DNA of 64,000 bases from Marinagarivorans algicola (GCF_001292705.1 NZ_LGAK01000009.1:103969-167968), one strand, 5' to 3'; counted from the stretch's first letter, positions 52,078 through 64,000 are shown. The notes: generated by a model from the sequence alone, not told the origin. Translations and numbers: made by a program.

Positions 52078-52402
52078 GAGGACACCCCAAACAAAAACAA
52101 GCGAAAACAACGAGTTAACAGCAAAGGCTCATCAATGACGGGCTATGCATTGCGGGTTTAAGCGCGGGTTACAGGCAATAGATTTGCAATAATGAGGGTA
52201 TAGGGCCTGAGTTGGCAAGTATTAAGATAAGATAATGTCGTTCATATTGTCACAAGCACATTATTGAGGGCATTTTTGGTGCGCTCGATGGCTTGAGTGT
52301 CACTTTTTGTAGCGTTATCGTGCGTGTACCGGTGATATGTCATCTAGATATGATGTTTGGCATGAGCTTGTTGTGGCAGTGTGGCTTAATTGGCGGTGTG
52401 AC

Positions 52403-53113
52403 TTAGGATGCACCCAATACCCATTGCCGATCAATTAACTTCTCAAAAGGTTGATATTCGCTTTTGTAGGTCATTTTTTGGCAGTTGCGGATCCAGTAAC
52501 CTAAATACAGGTAGGGTAGGCCTAAGTTTTGCGCTTTTTGTATTTGATGCAAAATGGCGAAGCGACCTAGACTGCGCGTGGTTTGTGTGGGGCAAAAGTA
52601 AGTGTAGATGGCCGATAGCCCGTTACTGAGTCTATCACTGACTGCGCAACCTATAAGCTTGCCTTGTTTGCGCATTTCTATGTAATGCGTGCAGCCGAGT
52701 GGGTTATTTAAAAAGTCGATATATTGTTGACGGTTGGGCGGGTACATGTCGCCATCGCTATGACGCGCATGAATATAGCGCTCATAGAGCGCGTAATGCT
52801 CATCGATATTCGGGTGTGCTGTTGCGGTGATAGTGAGGTCGCTGTTGCGCTTAATGCAGCGTTTGTGGGTGCGAGTGAGGGCAAATGCTTGCACAGGTAC
52901 GCGCACCGATATACACGCGGCACAATCGGCGCAGTGCGGTCTGTAAATATGCCCGCCACTGCGCCTAAAGCCCAGCTCGCTTAATGCAGAGTACACATTA
53001 ACATCAAGGTTAGCGGCTGGGTCGATAAAAATCGTCGAGGCTTGCTGATCTTTTAAGTAGCTGCAAGGGTGCTCGGCAGTGGCATAGAGCTTAAGGTTGG
53101 CGAGTTCACTCAT
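52403..53113 (-). CDS. bpt: Aspartate/glutamate leucyltransferase (Ate/Bpt)
   Basis: About 236 residues from MSELANLK. It transfers Leu from tRNA to N-terminal Asp or Glu, marking proteins for ClpS/ClpAP degradation. Conserved features: HPCSYLKDQQASTIF near the N-terminus, GFRRSGGHIYRPHCADCAACISVRV with its Cys pair, and IYTYFCPTQTTRSLGRFAILHQI and YLYLGYWIRNCQKMTYKSEYQP in the C-terminal GNAT-like half. The ATG overlaps the TGA of aat (ATGA), so the two transferases are translationally coupled. Confidence 0.95.
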   Translation of the reverse strand: MSELANLKLYATAEHPCSYLKDQQASTIFIDPAANLDVNVYSALSELGFRRSGGHIYRPHCADCAACISVRVPVQAFALTRTHKRCIKRNSDLTITATAHPNIDEHYALYERYIHARHSDGDMYPPNRQQYIDFLNNPLGCTHYIEMRKQGKLIGCAVSDRLSNGLSAIYTYFCPTQTTRSLGRFAILHQIQKAQNLGLPYLYLGYWIRNCQKMTYKSEYQPFEKLIDRQWVLGAS

Positions 53114-53883
53114 AAGCTGACGCCATTTGACATTTGTTGTGCGCACTCACGCTTTATATCACTCTTGTAAATACACTGCCCGCGCATTTGCTGCCAAAGC
53201 CTTTGAAAATGCTCAAATTCGCTGGCGCCGTGCTGGCTAATGGTGGTCTCTAATTGCTTGCGGCTAATCAGTTCGCCGCCGAGTGTGCTTAAGTGTGGGT
53301 TATCGACTTGGCAATCGATGAGTGCAAAGCCTTGGGTTTGAGCCCAATCCGAAAACTGCGTAATAGCCACTTTTGAGGCATTAGTGTGTAGGCTAAACAT
53401 GCTTTCCCCAAAAAATATACCACCAATGCCCACGCCATAAAAACCGCCCATTAAAGTGCCTTGGGCATCGCGGGTTTCGACCGAATGCGCAATGCCGCAA
53501 CGGTGTAACTCGATATAGGCCGCTTGCATTTCTTCGGTGATCCAGGTGCCGTCTTGGCCTGCACGCGGCTGCTGGCAGTGTTGAATGACTGCTTCAAAAT
53601 CGCGATCAATAGTCACGCTCAAGGTGTGTTTGCGTAGATGCTTTTTCAGGCTTTTACTATGGTGTACTTGGCCGGGTTTAAAGACCATACGGGGTTCGGG
53701 CGTCCACCATAAGATCGGTTGGTCATCATCAAACCAAGGGAATATACCGCGTGAATAAGCCGCCATTAAGCGCTCTGGGCTTAAGTCACCACCCACCGCG
53801 AGCAAGCCATTGGGCTCTTGCAAGGCGAGTTCGGTGGGGGGGAACAGGTTAGGGTCTTCGTTGAGCCAAATAGGTTGATCCAT
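53110..53883 (-). CDS. aat: Leucyl/phenylalanyl-tRNA-protein transferase
   Basis: About 257 residues from the ATG at 53883 (MDQPIWLNED); a longer upstream reading lacks support. It adds Leu or Phe to N-terminal Lys/Arg in the bacterial N-degron pathway. Family hallmarks: FPPTELALQEPNGLLAVGGDLSPERLMAAY, GIFPWFDDDQPILWWTPEPRMVF, the GGFYGVGIGGIFFGESMFS segment and FALIDCQVDNPHLSTLGGELISR. It is encoded between trxB and bpt, the common Pseudomonas order. Confidence 0.96.
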   Translation of the reverse strand: MDQPIWLNEDPNLFPPTELALQEPNGLLAVGGDLSPERLMAAYSRGIFPWFDDDQPILWWTPEPRMVFKPGQVHHSKSLKKHLRKHTLSVTIDRDFEAVIQHCQQPRAGQDGTWITEEMQAAYIELHRCGIAHSVETRDAQGTLMGGFYGVGIGGIFFGESMFSLHTNASKVAITQFSDWAQTQGFALIDCQVDNPHLSTLGGELISRKQLETTISQHGASEFEHFQRLWQQMRGQCIYKSDIKRECAQQMSNGVSL

Positions 53884-53977
53884 AAGAGACAGTTTGGTCA
53901 GCGTAAAAGAGATAAGCCAGCCTGCCACAGGTTGCAGCAGGGCGGCTCATGGCTATTAAGCGGTCAGTTAAGGGCGC

Positions 53978-55260
<1,283 letters not shown>

Positions 55261-57765
55261 GTGAGCGATACCGATTTAGAGACTGATAGAGATATTGACA
55301 GCGATTTTGACGAGACCTTGATCGACAGTACCTCAATGGGTGATACCCGTGAGGCGGCGCCTGCTGGGCTGCCTGCGAGTGCGGCACCGGCCAAAAAGCC
55401 GCGCAAGCCCAGAGCCAGCAAGGCCAAAAAAGCCAATAGCCCTACCGTTGAGCAAATTGCGGCGGCTACACATAAAGCAGGTATGCTGGCGGTTATTATG
55501 CGAGAGGGCTTGTTAATTGCTATTGCTGCCGGCTGTGGCTTTTTTACTTTAGCGCTCGCAACATTTGACCCCTTTGACCCTGGCTGGTCCAACACCGGCA
55601 CCAATACCGGCGTGGCAAATGCTGGTGGTCCGGCGGGTGCGTGGCTCGCGGATGTGGCGTTTTCGTTATTTGGTTATATGGCCTACCTGTTCCCGCTGAT
55701 GCTCGGTTATCAAGCGTGGTGCGTCTTACGCGATCGCCGAGATAATGCGTTTGACCCGGTTATTTTAGGGTTGCGTTTTATTGGTTTTTGGCTGGTCATG
55801 GTATCGGCCACGGGCATGGCGGTGCATTCGCAGGGGCTAGAATCTACCCGCTTGCCCTCGTCTGTAGGCGGCGTATTGGGGTTATCGATTGCCAGTGCGG
55901 TTGATGGGGCCTTTGGTGTGATAGGTGGCTCATTAATGTTGCTGAGCTTGCTCTTATTTGGCTTGACCATCTTTATTGATATCTCGTGGTTTACGGTAAT
56001 GGATGCAATTGGCAAAACGGTACTCACGTTTAGCCGCTCACTGGCCGAGCGCTGGCAGCATTACCTGTTGCGCAGACGAGAGCATAAAGCTGCGCAAATG
56101 TCGGTGCAGCGGCGCCATGTAGCTATCGAAAAAGAAATCAAGCATACCCAAGAGCGCAAAGCGCCCACCATTAATTTACCGCCAAAGGCGCCAGCGCTAA
56201 GCCCTAGGGTCGAAAAAGAAAAACAGCAAACGCTATTTGTCGATGAAGAGCCCATTGTGGGTGAGCTGCCGCCTATTAGTTTGCTCGAGCCTGTGCAAAA
56301 AAACGATAAAAAAGGCTTCTCCGAAGAGTCGCTCGAGGCCATGTCGCGCCTATTAGAGCTAAAACTCAAAGACTTTAATATTACTGTCGAGGTGGTTGAG
56401 GTCTTACCGGGCCCTGTGGTGACACGTTTTGAGTTGCAATTGGCCCCAGGTATTAAAGCCAGCCGTATTACCGGTTTAGCACAAGATATTGCACGCTCGC
56501 TGGCGGTTATTAGTGTACGTGTGGTTGAGGTGATTCAAGGTAAGTCGGTCATTGGGATCGAAATTCCTAACGAAGAGCGTGAGATGGTGCGCTTAAGCGA
56601 AGTCATTGCCTCGAGTGTTTACGAAAAATCACGTTCGCCGCTCACCTTTGCGCTGGGGCACGATATTTCGGGTCAGCCGATAATTGCCGATCTCGCTAAA
56701 ATGCCGCATTTATTGGTGGCCGGTACTACAGGTTCGGGTAAGTCGGTGGGGGTGAACTCGATGTTAGTGAGTATTTTGTACAAGGCCTCGCCCGAGGAAG
56801 TCCGCTTACTGCTGGTTGACCCTAAAATGCTAGAGCTATCGGTGTACGAGGGTATTCCACATTTGCTGGCGCCGGTGATTACTGACATGAAAGACGCCGC
56901 AACCGGCTTGCGCTGGTGTGTGGGCGAAATGGAGCGCCGCTATAAACTCATGGCTGCACTGGGCGTGCGAAATTTAGCTGGCTATAACAAAAAGGTGAGC
57001 GATGCCATTAAAGCGGGTGAACCTATTGCCGATCCTGTATGGCAGCCCGACGAGGCGGGTATTGGTGTGCAAGAGGCACCGTTATTAGGGCGCTTACCGT
57101 TTATTGTGGTGGTGATCGACGAATTTGCTGACATGATGATGATTGTGGGCAAAAAAGTAGAGCAGCTCATTGCTCGAATTGCGCAAAAAGCGAGGGCAGC
57201 AGGCATTCATATGGTGCTCGCCACGCAGCGCCCCTCGGTCGATGTGATTACTGGCTTAATCAAAGCTAACGTACCTACGCGTATTGCGTTTCAGGTGTCA
57301 TCAAAAATTGACTCGCGCACTATTTTGGATCAAGGCGGTGCCGAGCAGCTGCTCGGGCACGGCGATATGCTGTATTTGCCGCCAGGCACTAGTTTATCGG
57401 TGAGGGTGCATGGCGCTTTTGTCGATGACCATGAAGTGCATGCGGTGGTGGCCGACTGGAAGCGACGCGGCGAGCCCAACTACTTAGAAGACATTTTTAG
57501 CGAAGCCACCGATGCTGTGGTGGTACCGGGCTTTAGTGAAGACAGCGACAGTGGTGGGAGCGAATCCGACCCTTTGTATGATGAAGCGGTAGCGTTTATT
57601 ACCGAAACGCGCAAAGCGAGTATTTCCTCGGTACAGCGCAAGCTGCGGGTAGGCTATAACCGCGCGGCACGCCTCATTGAACAAATGGAGGAATCTGGTG
57701 TTATTAGTGCGATGGGGCATAATGGCAGCCGCGATGTATTGGCGCCACCGCCACCGCCGCGATAG
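55261..57765 (+). CDS. ftsK: DNA translocase FtsK
   Basis: About 834 residues from GTG 55261 (VSDTDLETD); an upstream TTG at 55195 would add 22 residues and start choice is uncertain. The N-terminus is acidic then Lys/Ala-rich; four membrane helices (LLIAIAAGCGFFTLALA, MAYLFPLMLGYQAWCVL, IGFWLVMVSATGMAV, IGGSLMLLSLLLFGLTIFID) anchor it to the divisome. The linker is short. The motor has Walker A GTTGSGKSVGVNSML and Walker B VVVIDEFADMMM, and the C-terminal gamma winged helix (SSVQRKLRVGYNRAARLIEQM) reads KOPS sites. It pumps chromosome dimers to dif at septation. Confidence 0.96.
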   Translation: MSDTDLETDRDIDSDFDETLIDSTSMGDTREAAPAGLPASAAPAKKPRKPRASKAKKANSPTVEQIAAATHKAGMLAVIMREGLLIAIAAGCGFFTLALATFDPFDPGWSNTGTNTGVANAGGPAGAWLADVAFSLFGYMAYLFPLMLGYQAWCVLRDRRDNAFDPVILGLRFIGFWLVMVSATGMAVHSQGLESTRLPSSVGGVLGLSIASAVDGAFGVIGGSLMLLSLLLFGLTIFIDISWFTVMDAIGKTVLTFSRSLAERWQHYLLRRREHKAAQMSVQRRHVAIEKEIKHTQERKAPTINLPPKAPALSPRVEKEKQQTLFVDEEPIVGELPPISLLEPVQKNDKKGFSEESLEAMSRLLELKLKDFNITVEVVEVLPGPVVTRFELQLAPGIKASRITGLAQDIARSLAVISVRVVEVIQGKSVIGIEIPNEEREMVRLSEVIASSVYEKSRSPLTFALGHDISGQPIIADLAKMPHLLVAGTTGSGKSVGVNSMLVSILYKASPEEVRLLLVDPKMLELSVYEGIPHLLAPVITDMKDAATGLRWCVGEMERRYKLMAALGVRNLAGYNKKVSDAIKAGEPIADPVWQPDEAGIGVQEAPLLGRLPFIVVVIDEFADMMMIVGKKVEQLIARIAQKARAAGIHMVLATQRPSVDVITGLIKANVPTRIAFQVSSKIDSRTILDQGGAEQLLGHGDMLYLPPGTSLSVRVHGAFVDDHEVHAVVADWKRRGEPNYLEDIFSEATDAVVVPGFSEDSDSGGSESDPLYDEAVAFITETRKASISSVQRKLRVGYNRAARLIEQMEESGVISAMGHNGSRDVLAPPPPPR

Positions 57766-57799
57766 ACACCACCTCATAGGTTCAGTGGTGGTAAAGTTT

Positions 57800-57827
57800 A
57801 AGCAGTAATAATAACTGCTTGTTTTTT
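57800..57827 (+). terminator. Intrinsic terminator of ftsK
   Basis: Stem AAGCAGT (57800-57806) / ACTGCTT (57814-57820) with loop AATAATA, followed by GTTTTTTG. Confidence 0.85.
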
Positions 57828-57854
57828 GATGCTGGTATCAGCTAAGAGTACGTT

Positions 57855-58559
57855 ATGTTTTTATCTAAATACTTAAAATCAGCGGTTTTAAGGTCAAATT
57901 TATTATTAGTGGGGTTAGTGGGGTTGAGTGTACCGGCTGTGGTATTCGCTCAAGCACCGGCTCCACACTCTGTGCAAGCGGCAAGCGATACCGCTGCCGA
58001 GCAATTGATGGGTATTTTACAAACTTATAAAAGCGTAGAAGGCCGTTTTACTCAAATACTCAACTCTAAAGCCGGCAAGCAGCTGCAAACTACCGAGGGC
58101 ACCTTTAAGATCAAGCGTCCAGGTTTATATTTGTGGCAAAGTGCCGAGCCTTATCCGCAAACGATTGTAGGCAATGGCCAAACGATTTGGGTTTACGACC
58201 CCGACCTTGAGCAAGTGACTATTACGCCGCAAGCTCAAATGCCGTTTAACCCGGCTGTTCTATTAAGTGGGGGCATTCAAGATTTAAGTACGCGTTTTAG
58301 GGTTGAAAAAGTCGCGCCTCCAGCTCAAAAAGCATCACAAAACCTCTTTGATTTAACGCCGCTTAATAGTGCAGATGCTCCTTTTGCTGCGGTGCGTTTG
58401 ATTTTTAATAATAACAATATTGCCCAAGCGATATTAACCGACCGCTTAGGCCAGCAAACCATTATGGATTTTGATGACCTAGTCGCTAACCGCGTGCTTG
58501 ACGATGCCCTGTTTACTTTTGTGCCGCCCAAAGGTACGGATGTGTTGATGAATGAGTGA
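57855..58559 (+). CDS. lolA: Outer-membrane lipoprotein carrier LolA
   Basis: A 234-residue periplasmic chaperone carrying lipoproteins from the LolCDE complex to LolB. A signal peptide ends near residue 32 (VVFAQA). Conserved stretches: [56 protein letters not shown] and PAVLLSG, then the C-terminal [29 protein letters not shown]. The stop codon overlaps rarA by 8 bp. Confidence 0.95.
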   Translation: MFLSKYLKSAVLRSNLLLVGLVGLSVPAVVFAQAPAPHSVQAASDTAAEQLMGILQTYKSVEGRFTQILNSKAGKQLQTTEGTFKIKRPGLYLWQSAEPYPQTIVGNGQTIWVYDPDLEQVTITPQAQMPFNPAVLLSGGIQDLSTRFRVEKVAPPAQKASQNLFDLTPLNSADAPFAAVRLIFNNNNIAQAILTDRLGQQTIMDFDDLVANRVLDDALFTFVPPKGTDVLMNE

Positions 58560-59889
58560 TTTGTTTAGTGCCGAGGTGGCCGCTAAAGCAGCCAGCGCAG
58601 CCCCTTTGGCCGCCCGCATGCGCCCGCGTAACTTAGCTAGTTATGTTGGCCAAGATCATCTCCTCGAAAAAGGTAAACCCTTAGGCGAAGCTTTGCGCCA
58701 TGGGGCTTTGCATTCGATGATTTTATGGGGCCCGCCGGGGGTGGGCAAAACAACCTTGGCTAGGCTGTTTGCTGACCTGGTTGACGGCCATTTTCAAGCT
58801 TTATCGGCTGTATTGGCAGGCGTTAAAGATATTCGTCAAGCCGCCGAGCAAGCGCAGCAACGTTTAGCCATGCACGGCAAAAAAACGGTATTGTTTGTCG
58901 ATGAAGTCCACCGTTTTAATAAATCGCAACAAGATGCCTTTTTGCCCTATGTAGAAGAGGGCACCGTGGTATTTGTAGGCGCAACCACCGAGAACCCCTC
59001 GTTTGAGGTGAACAATGCCTTGCTCTCGCGCTGCCGCGTGTACGTGCTTAAATCACTGTCGCAAGATCACTTAAATTTACTGATTGATAATGCTTTACGC
59101 GATGATGCCGCAGGCTTGGGTCAGCAACAGCTTACAGTCAGTAAAGCGGCACGCGACAGCCTAATATTATGTGCCGATGGCGATGCTCGGCGTTTACTTA
59201 ATTTATTAGAGCTAGCGGCTGATATGGTATCGGCTGGTGGCCAAATTAACTTAGAGGCCGTAGAGCAGGTCGCGGCACATGATGTGCGCCGGTTTGATAA
59301 AGGCGGCGACTTATTTTACGAGCAAATATCGGCGTTGCATAAATCGGTGCGTGGCTCTAACCCCGACGGTGCCTTGTATTGGATGGCGCGCATGTTTGAT
59401 GGCGGTTGTGATCCGGTGTATGTGGCGCGGCGCGTGGTGCGTATGGCCAGCGAAGATATTGGCAATGCCGACCCGCGGGGTTTAGAGCTGGCTCTTAATG
59501 CCTGGGATGTACAAACGCGTTTAGGCAGCCCCGAAGGCGAACTGGCCATCGCGCAAGCCGTGGTGTATTTGGCGTGCGCACCTAAAAGCAATGCGGTGTA
59601 TACCGCTTACAAAGCGGTAATGGCCGATGTCAAAGCGCAGCCAAGCTACGATGTGCCCAACCACCTACGTAATGCGCCTACCACATTAATGAAAAACCTC
59701 GATATGGGTAAAGATTACCGTTATGCCCACAGCGAAGAGGGCGCTTATGCTGCCGGCGAGCATTATTTTCCTGATGAAATGCCTGCTAGGCAGTATTACC
59801 AGCCAGTGCCGCGCGGCTTAGAGATTAAAATTGGCGAAAAACTCGCTCACCTAGCCGAGCTCGATGCCGCCGCCAAACAGAGCGAGTAA
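58552..59889 (+). CDS. rarA: Replication-associated recombination protein RarA/MgsA
   Basis: A 445-residue AAA+ protein of the RarA/WRNIP1 family acting at stalled forks. It has [11 protein letters not shown], Walker [16 protein letters not shown], Walker [21 protein letters not shown], sensor 1 [12 protein letters not shown] and the C-terminal cluster domain with [21 protein letters not shown]. The ATG overlaps the lolA stop (ATGAATGAGTGA arrangement), indicating translational coupling. Confidence 0.96.
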   Translation: MSDLFSAEVAAKAASAAPLAARMRPRNLASYVGQDHLLEKGKPLGEALRHGALHSMILWGPPGVGKTTLARLFADLVDGHFQALSAVLAGVKDIRQAAEQAQQRLAMHGKKTVLFVDEVHRFNKSQQDAFLPYVEEGTVVFVGATTENPSFEVNNALLSRCRVYVLKSLSQDHLNLLIDNALRDDAAGLGQQQLTVSKAARDSLILCADGDARRLLNLLELAADMVSAGGQINLEAVEQVAAHDVRRFDKGGDLFYEQISALHKSVRGSNPDGALYWMARMFDGGCDPVYVARRVVRMASEDIGNADPRGLELALNAWDVQTRLGSPEGELAIAQAVVYLACAPKSNAVYTAYKAVMADVKAQPSYDVPNHLRNAPTTLMKNLDMGKDYRYAHSEEGAYAAGEHYFPDEMPARQYYQPVPRGLEIKIGEKLAHLAELDAAAKQSE

Positions 59890-59969
59890 TCAAGCCGTAT
59901 GCAACTAGGCTGGGGTGTTATTGTGCGCTTTTATGGCGTAATAATAAGGTAATAAATAGAGGGCAAAAA

Positions 59970-60356
59970 ATGCTAATGCAGTTTTTGGGGGTGGCTTTTG
60001 GTGGTGCATTAGGGGCATGCGTGCGCTTTGCTTTGGTATTGCTGTTTCCGCTAGTGCCTGGCCAATGGCCAATGGCCTCATTTATTGCTAATGTTAGCGG
60101 CTGTCTTATTATGGGTGCGCTTTTTTACTTAATTCAGCAATCACATATACCATTCAGCTTTAAACCGTTGCTTATGGCGGGTTTTTTAGGGGCAATGACC
60201 ACCTTTTCGAGTTTTGCCCTTGAGGCTTGGCTGTTGCTTGAGCACAATGCGCACCTATTAGCGCTGGCTTATTTAGTGGCCAGTGTGATGGCGTGTGTTT
60301 TAGCGATTGCATTAGGTTATGCGCTAGCTGGCTGGGGTGCTAAAGCGCTGGTTTAA
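59970..60356 (+). CDS. crcB: Fluoride exporter CrcB/FluC
   Basis: A 128-residue protein with four membrane helices; dual-topology dimers form a fluoride channel. Hallmarks: FGGALGACVRFAL, ANVSGCLIMGALF with the conserved Asn, and GFLGAMTTFSSFALEAW, the family 'TTFSTF' motif that lines the pore. No fluoride riboswitch is visible in the 80 bp upstream. It lies in the conserved rarA-crcB-serS order. Confidence 0.94.
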   Translation: MLMQFLGVAFGGALGACVRFALVLLFPLVPGQWPMASFIANVSGCLIMGALFYLIQQSHIPFSFKPLLMAGFLGAMTTFSSFALEAWLLLEHNAHLLALAYLVASVMACVLAIALGYALAGWGAKALV

Positions 60357-60537
60357 AGTGGCTGGCAAATACGAGTAGTTTAAAAGTGCCAGCGAGCAAG
60401 GCAGTATTAAAGGCAAGGGCAAGTATTAAATACAGGGCATACAGGTAAGCCCATCACTGCAATTATAAATAGTCATTGTTGAGCGCTTAATAGCGTACGC
60501 CGCGCTCAAATATGTATACCAATCAATTATTAGATAA

Positions 60538-61845
<1,308 letters not shown>

Positions 61846-61850
61846 GGCGC

Positions 61851-63245
61851 GTGCGTTATTTTCCGTTTTTTCATGATTTACAAGGCAAAACCTGCTTATT
61901 AGTGGGCGGCGGTACTATTGCGTTGCGCAAGGCCCGTCTACTCACTAAGGCTGGCGCGCGCATTACGGTTGTGGCGCCAAACATTGGCGCTGAGCTTGCC
62001 AAGCTTATTGCTGCAACCGGTGGGCAATGTGTTTACCAACCCTATACTCAAGCGCATTTAAACGATGCGGTATTGGTGATTTCAGCCACCGATATTGATA
62101 GCGTTAACGCCCAAGTCGCCGAAGATTGTAATGCCCGTAAGTTGCCAGTCAATGTGGTCGATGACCCTAGCAAATGCACGATTATTACCCCGGCCATTGT
62201 CGATCGTAGCCCGCTGATTATTGGCATTACCAGCGGCGGCGAAGCGCCGGTGTTAGCGCGCATGGTGCGCTCACGCCTAGAGGCTTTATTGCCGAGTACT
62301 TATGGTTTGCTGGGGCAGCTAGCGAGCCGTTTTAGAGACGCGGTTAAAGCGCGCTTTAGCGATGGTGAGCAGCGCCGGCGGTTTTGGGAGCATACCTTGC
62401 AAGGCCCTGTGGCTGAGCAGGTATTTGCCAAAAACCTCGATCAAGCCGAGCAGCTTATGCGCCAAGCCCTTGATGGTGCAGACGATGCTATCGATCATAT
62501 GCAAGGCGAAGTGTATTTGGTGGGGGCCGGCCCCGGTGACCCCGATTTACTAACCTTTAAAGCGCTGCGCTTAATGCAGCAAGCCGAGGTGGTACTTTAT
62601 GATCGCTTGGTTAGTCCGCCTATTTTAGAGCTGGTACGCCGCGATGCCGAGCGTATTTACGTGGGTAAAAAGCGTGATAATCACGCCGTCCCCCAGCAGG
62701 ATATTAATCAGTTGTTGGTGGATTTAGCCAAGCAAGGCAAGCGCGTATTACGTTTAAAAGGTGGCGACCCTTTTATTTTTGGCCGTGGTGGCGAAGAAAT
62801 AGAACTCTTAGCCGAAAACAACGTGAGCTTTCAAGTGGTACCGGGTATTACAGCTGCCAGTGGTTGCGCGGCCTATTCGGGTATTCCACTCACGCATCGC
62901 GACCATGCACAATCGGTGCGGTTTGTGACGGGGCATTTAAAAGAAGGTTCTTGTGATTTACCGTTTACCGAAATGGCCAGCGCCAATCAAACTCTCGTTT
63001 TTTATATGGGGTTGGTCGCGTTGCCCGACATTTGCCAGCGCTTAATTGCCGCCGGCAAAGACCCCAAAACCCCTTGTGCGTTAATTGAACGCGGCACAAC
63101 ACCCGATCACCAAGTGCATACCGGCGATTTAATCACGCTGCCGCTGCTCATTAAAAATACCCCCGTTAAAGCCCCTACGTTATTAATTATTGGCTCGGTT
63201 GTCTCTTTGCAGAGTCAATTAAATTGGTATAAAGGTTCACGTTAG
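61851..63245 (+). CDS. cysG: Siroheme synthase CysG
   Basis: A 464-residue fusion making siroheme from uroporphyrinogen III. The N-terminal domain (precorrin-2 dehydrogenase/ferrochelatase) has [16 protein letters not shown] and [19 protein letters not shown]; the C-terminal SUMT methyltransferase (from about residue 218) has [35 protein letters not shown] and [22 protein letters not shown]. Siroheme is the cofactor of the sulfite reductase encoded at 16.4-18.1 kb. It starts with GTG. Confidence 0.97.
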   Translation: MRYFPFFHDLQGKTCLLVGGGTIALRKARLLTKAGARITVVAPNIGAELAKLIAATGGQCVYQPYTQAHLNDAVLVISATDIDSVNAQVAEDCNARKLPVNVVDDPSKCTIITPAIVDRSPLIIGITSGGEAPVLARMVRSRLEALLPSTYGLLGQLASRFRDAVKARFSDGEQRRRFWEHTLQGPVAEQVFAKNLDQAEQLMRQALDGADDAIDHMQGEVYLVGAGPGDPDLLTFKALRLMQQAEVVLYDRLVSPPILELVRRDAERIYVGKKRDNHAVPQQDINQLLVDLAKQGKRVLRLKGGDPFIFGRGGEEIELLAENNVSFQVVPGITAASGCAAYSGIPLTHRDHAQSVRFVTGHLKEGSCDLPFTEMASANQTLVFYMGLVALPDICQRLIAAGKDPKTPCALIERGTTPDHQVHTGDLITLPLLIKNTPVKAPTLLIIGSVVSLQSQLNWYKGSR

Positions 63246-63299
63246 CGGCGCTTTTTGATACACGCTGTACAGCCTATTTTAAGTGCGATGTTTACTGAC

Positions 63300-63324
63300 C
63301 CTTAGCGACACCCTGTCGCTAAGG
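63300..63324 (+). terminator. Hairpin after cysG
   Basis: Perfect 11-bp stem CCTTAGCGACA / TGTCGCTAAGG with a CCC loop. The U-tract after it is poor (ATTTGATCTT), so terminator function is probable but not certain. Confidence 0.6.
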
Positions 63325-63479
63325 ATTTGATCTTATTTCAGTTGCAGCCCGAAAGTTTTGGTGTTTTTCAAAATTGTGTTCAGTGCTTTGCGGTGTTTAG
63401 AGGTTTTATCATGCCGCTTAATTATTTATGTTGGTGTAAAAGAGGATATGCTCGCTTGGGTGTGTGGTGCATTATGTTG

Positions 63480-63521
63480 TTCATGTTCATGTTCATGTTC
63501 ATGTTCATGTTCATGTTCATG
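63480..63521. repeat. (TTCATG)7 microsatellite
   Basis: Seven exact tandem copies of TTCATG, 42 bp, in a non-coding tail. Such perfect hexanucleotide tracts change copy number by slippage. Confidence 0.95.
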
Positions 63522-63866
63522 TTGGTTGTTCGGTTGGATCGGTGCGCCACCCTCGCTACCCATTCAAGGTACGCGGCAAGTACTTCCCTGTAGGCTCTAG
63601 TCGGCATCCTGCCTCCAAAGGCCCTGAATAGATGACGCGGGCGGCTTTTGGTGGATGGTTTGGTTTTTAGTTAACGGTTATTACAATGTGGTTAAGAATG
63701 TAGTCGGTTTTTATAAACTCGATTCCGAAGTTTTTAGTTATTGACAGGAAACGCTAGAGCATGACCTAGGCTGCCATTTTATATTTTAATGATTCGGTTG
63801 GCTCTTGCCGGCCTAAATCGCAGTCTGCCATATGTTTGCTGGATGGCCTATTGGGCAAGGCTTCTG

Positions 63867-63983
63867 GAAAAACTGGACACCCCAAACATTCTGACGAATG
63901 GCATGGAAAAACTGGACACCCCAAATGCAGAAAAACTGGACACCCCAAACATTCTGACGTGCAGAAAAACTGGACACCCCAAA
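63867..63983. repeat. Four copies of a 20-bp GGACACCCC motif
   Basis: GAAAAACTGGACACCCCAAA occurs exactly at 63867, 63906, 63930 and 63964. Copies 1 and 3 are followed by CATTCTGACG, copies 2 and 4 by TGCAGAAA, so the array is two diverged dimers. The core GGACACCCCAAAC also occurs at about 52080. Confidence 0.9.
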
Positions 63984-64000
63984 TGCAGAAACAGAAATGC

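Larger units (their letters stand above)
51629..52402. other. Repeat-rich intergenic region
   Basis: About 770 bp between the ABC operon (pointing left) and the 3' end of bpt. It contains a 5 x 15-bp array (51821-51895) and a 4 x 16-bp array (52014-52077) ending in GAGGACACCCCAAAC, a motif repeated at the right edge of the window. A minus-strand frame through the 15-bp array reads IDNLG-type pentapeptides but has no other support as a gene. Confidence 0.6.
63246..64000. other. Repeat-rich tail of the window
   Basis: No credible gene. It contains a hairpin (63300-63324), a hexanucleotide microsatellite (63480-63521) and four copies of a 20-bp motif (63867-63983). A minus-strand frame at 63766-63948 reads LGCPVF-type repeats because it passes through that motif, and is not called. 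Confidence 0.6.

Noticed and set aside
59890..59969. Fluoride riboswitch upstream of crcB
   Set aside because: I looked for the conserved pseudoknot sequence and saw nothing matching it in the 80 bp before the gene.
63766..63948. Minus-strand 60-codon frame with LGCPVF repeats
   Set aside because: The repeats are simply the translation of the GGACACCCC motif; no ribosome binding site and no independent protein-like character.
63867..63983. Possible CRISPR array from four identical 20-bp repeats
   Set aside because: The intervals between repeats are 19, 4 and 14 bp and partly repeated themselves, not unique ~30-bp spacers, and no cas gene is present.

Overview
The window looks like a chromosomal segment of a marine or plant-polysaccharide-degrading gammaproteobacterium, probably close to the Cellvibrionaceae (Saccharophagus/Teredinibacter/Cellvibrio-like). 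The reasons are: (i) the gene orders trxB-aat-bpt-ftsK-lolA-rarA-crcB-serS-cysG and pilS-pilR, typical of Pseudomonas-related gammaproteobacteria; (ii) a secreted lipoprotein with long poly-serine linkers joining modules, a hallmark of that family; (iii) moderate base composition and Pseudomonas-like transport, sulfite-reduction and chemosensory genes. This placement is inference from gene content.

Layout. 1-10.7 kb: the end of a ChpA/CheA-type kinase, a CBM48 mini-protein, maf, degS and zapG, an LRR-protein kinase, tRNA-Ser, a small membrane protein with a decaying coiled-coil gene, a CyaB-type adenylate cyclase and a tandem-methyltransferase-like protein. 10.7-20.6 kb: bactofilin, a soluble histidine kinase, a duplicated tRNA-Val/tRNA-Asp locus, the first copy of a dispersed inverted-repeat element, a 29-residue acidic mini-gene, a CPA2 antiporter, the cysI/DUF934 sulfite reductase pair, a candidate structured sRNA and a glycerate 2-kinase. 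20.9-30.1 kb: a modular di-heme lipoprotein, PhnA-like and YjbQ proteins, PilR/PilS and NadE. 30-43.4 kb: a membrane AraC regulator, an IS630-derived protein, MOSC and DUF938 proteins, an RND efflux pair, a kelch-glycosidase fusion, and a SoxR regulator divergent from a VOC gene across a textbook SoxR promoter. 43.5-52.4 kb: two tandem alkaline phosphatases behind a Pho-box-like array, a basic amino-acid ABC transporter and a repeat-rich gap. 52.4-64 kb: conserved housekeeping genes, ending in a repeat-rich tail that continues beyond the window.

The most unusual items are: a non-coding element of about 160-245 bp with terminal inverted repeats in four full copies plus relics; a multi-hairpin candidate sRNA at 18.4-18.6 kb; the acidic 29-codon gene with a strong ribosome binding site; the duplicated cytochrome-c lipoprotein; and several exact tandem arrays (17, 16, 15 and 6 bp). 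One of these loci (about 52.08 kb) shares a 13-mer with the repeats at the window's right edge. I found no CRISPR array, prophage, complete insertion sequence or recognisable defence island.
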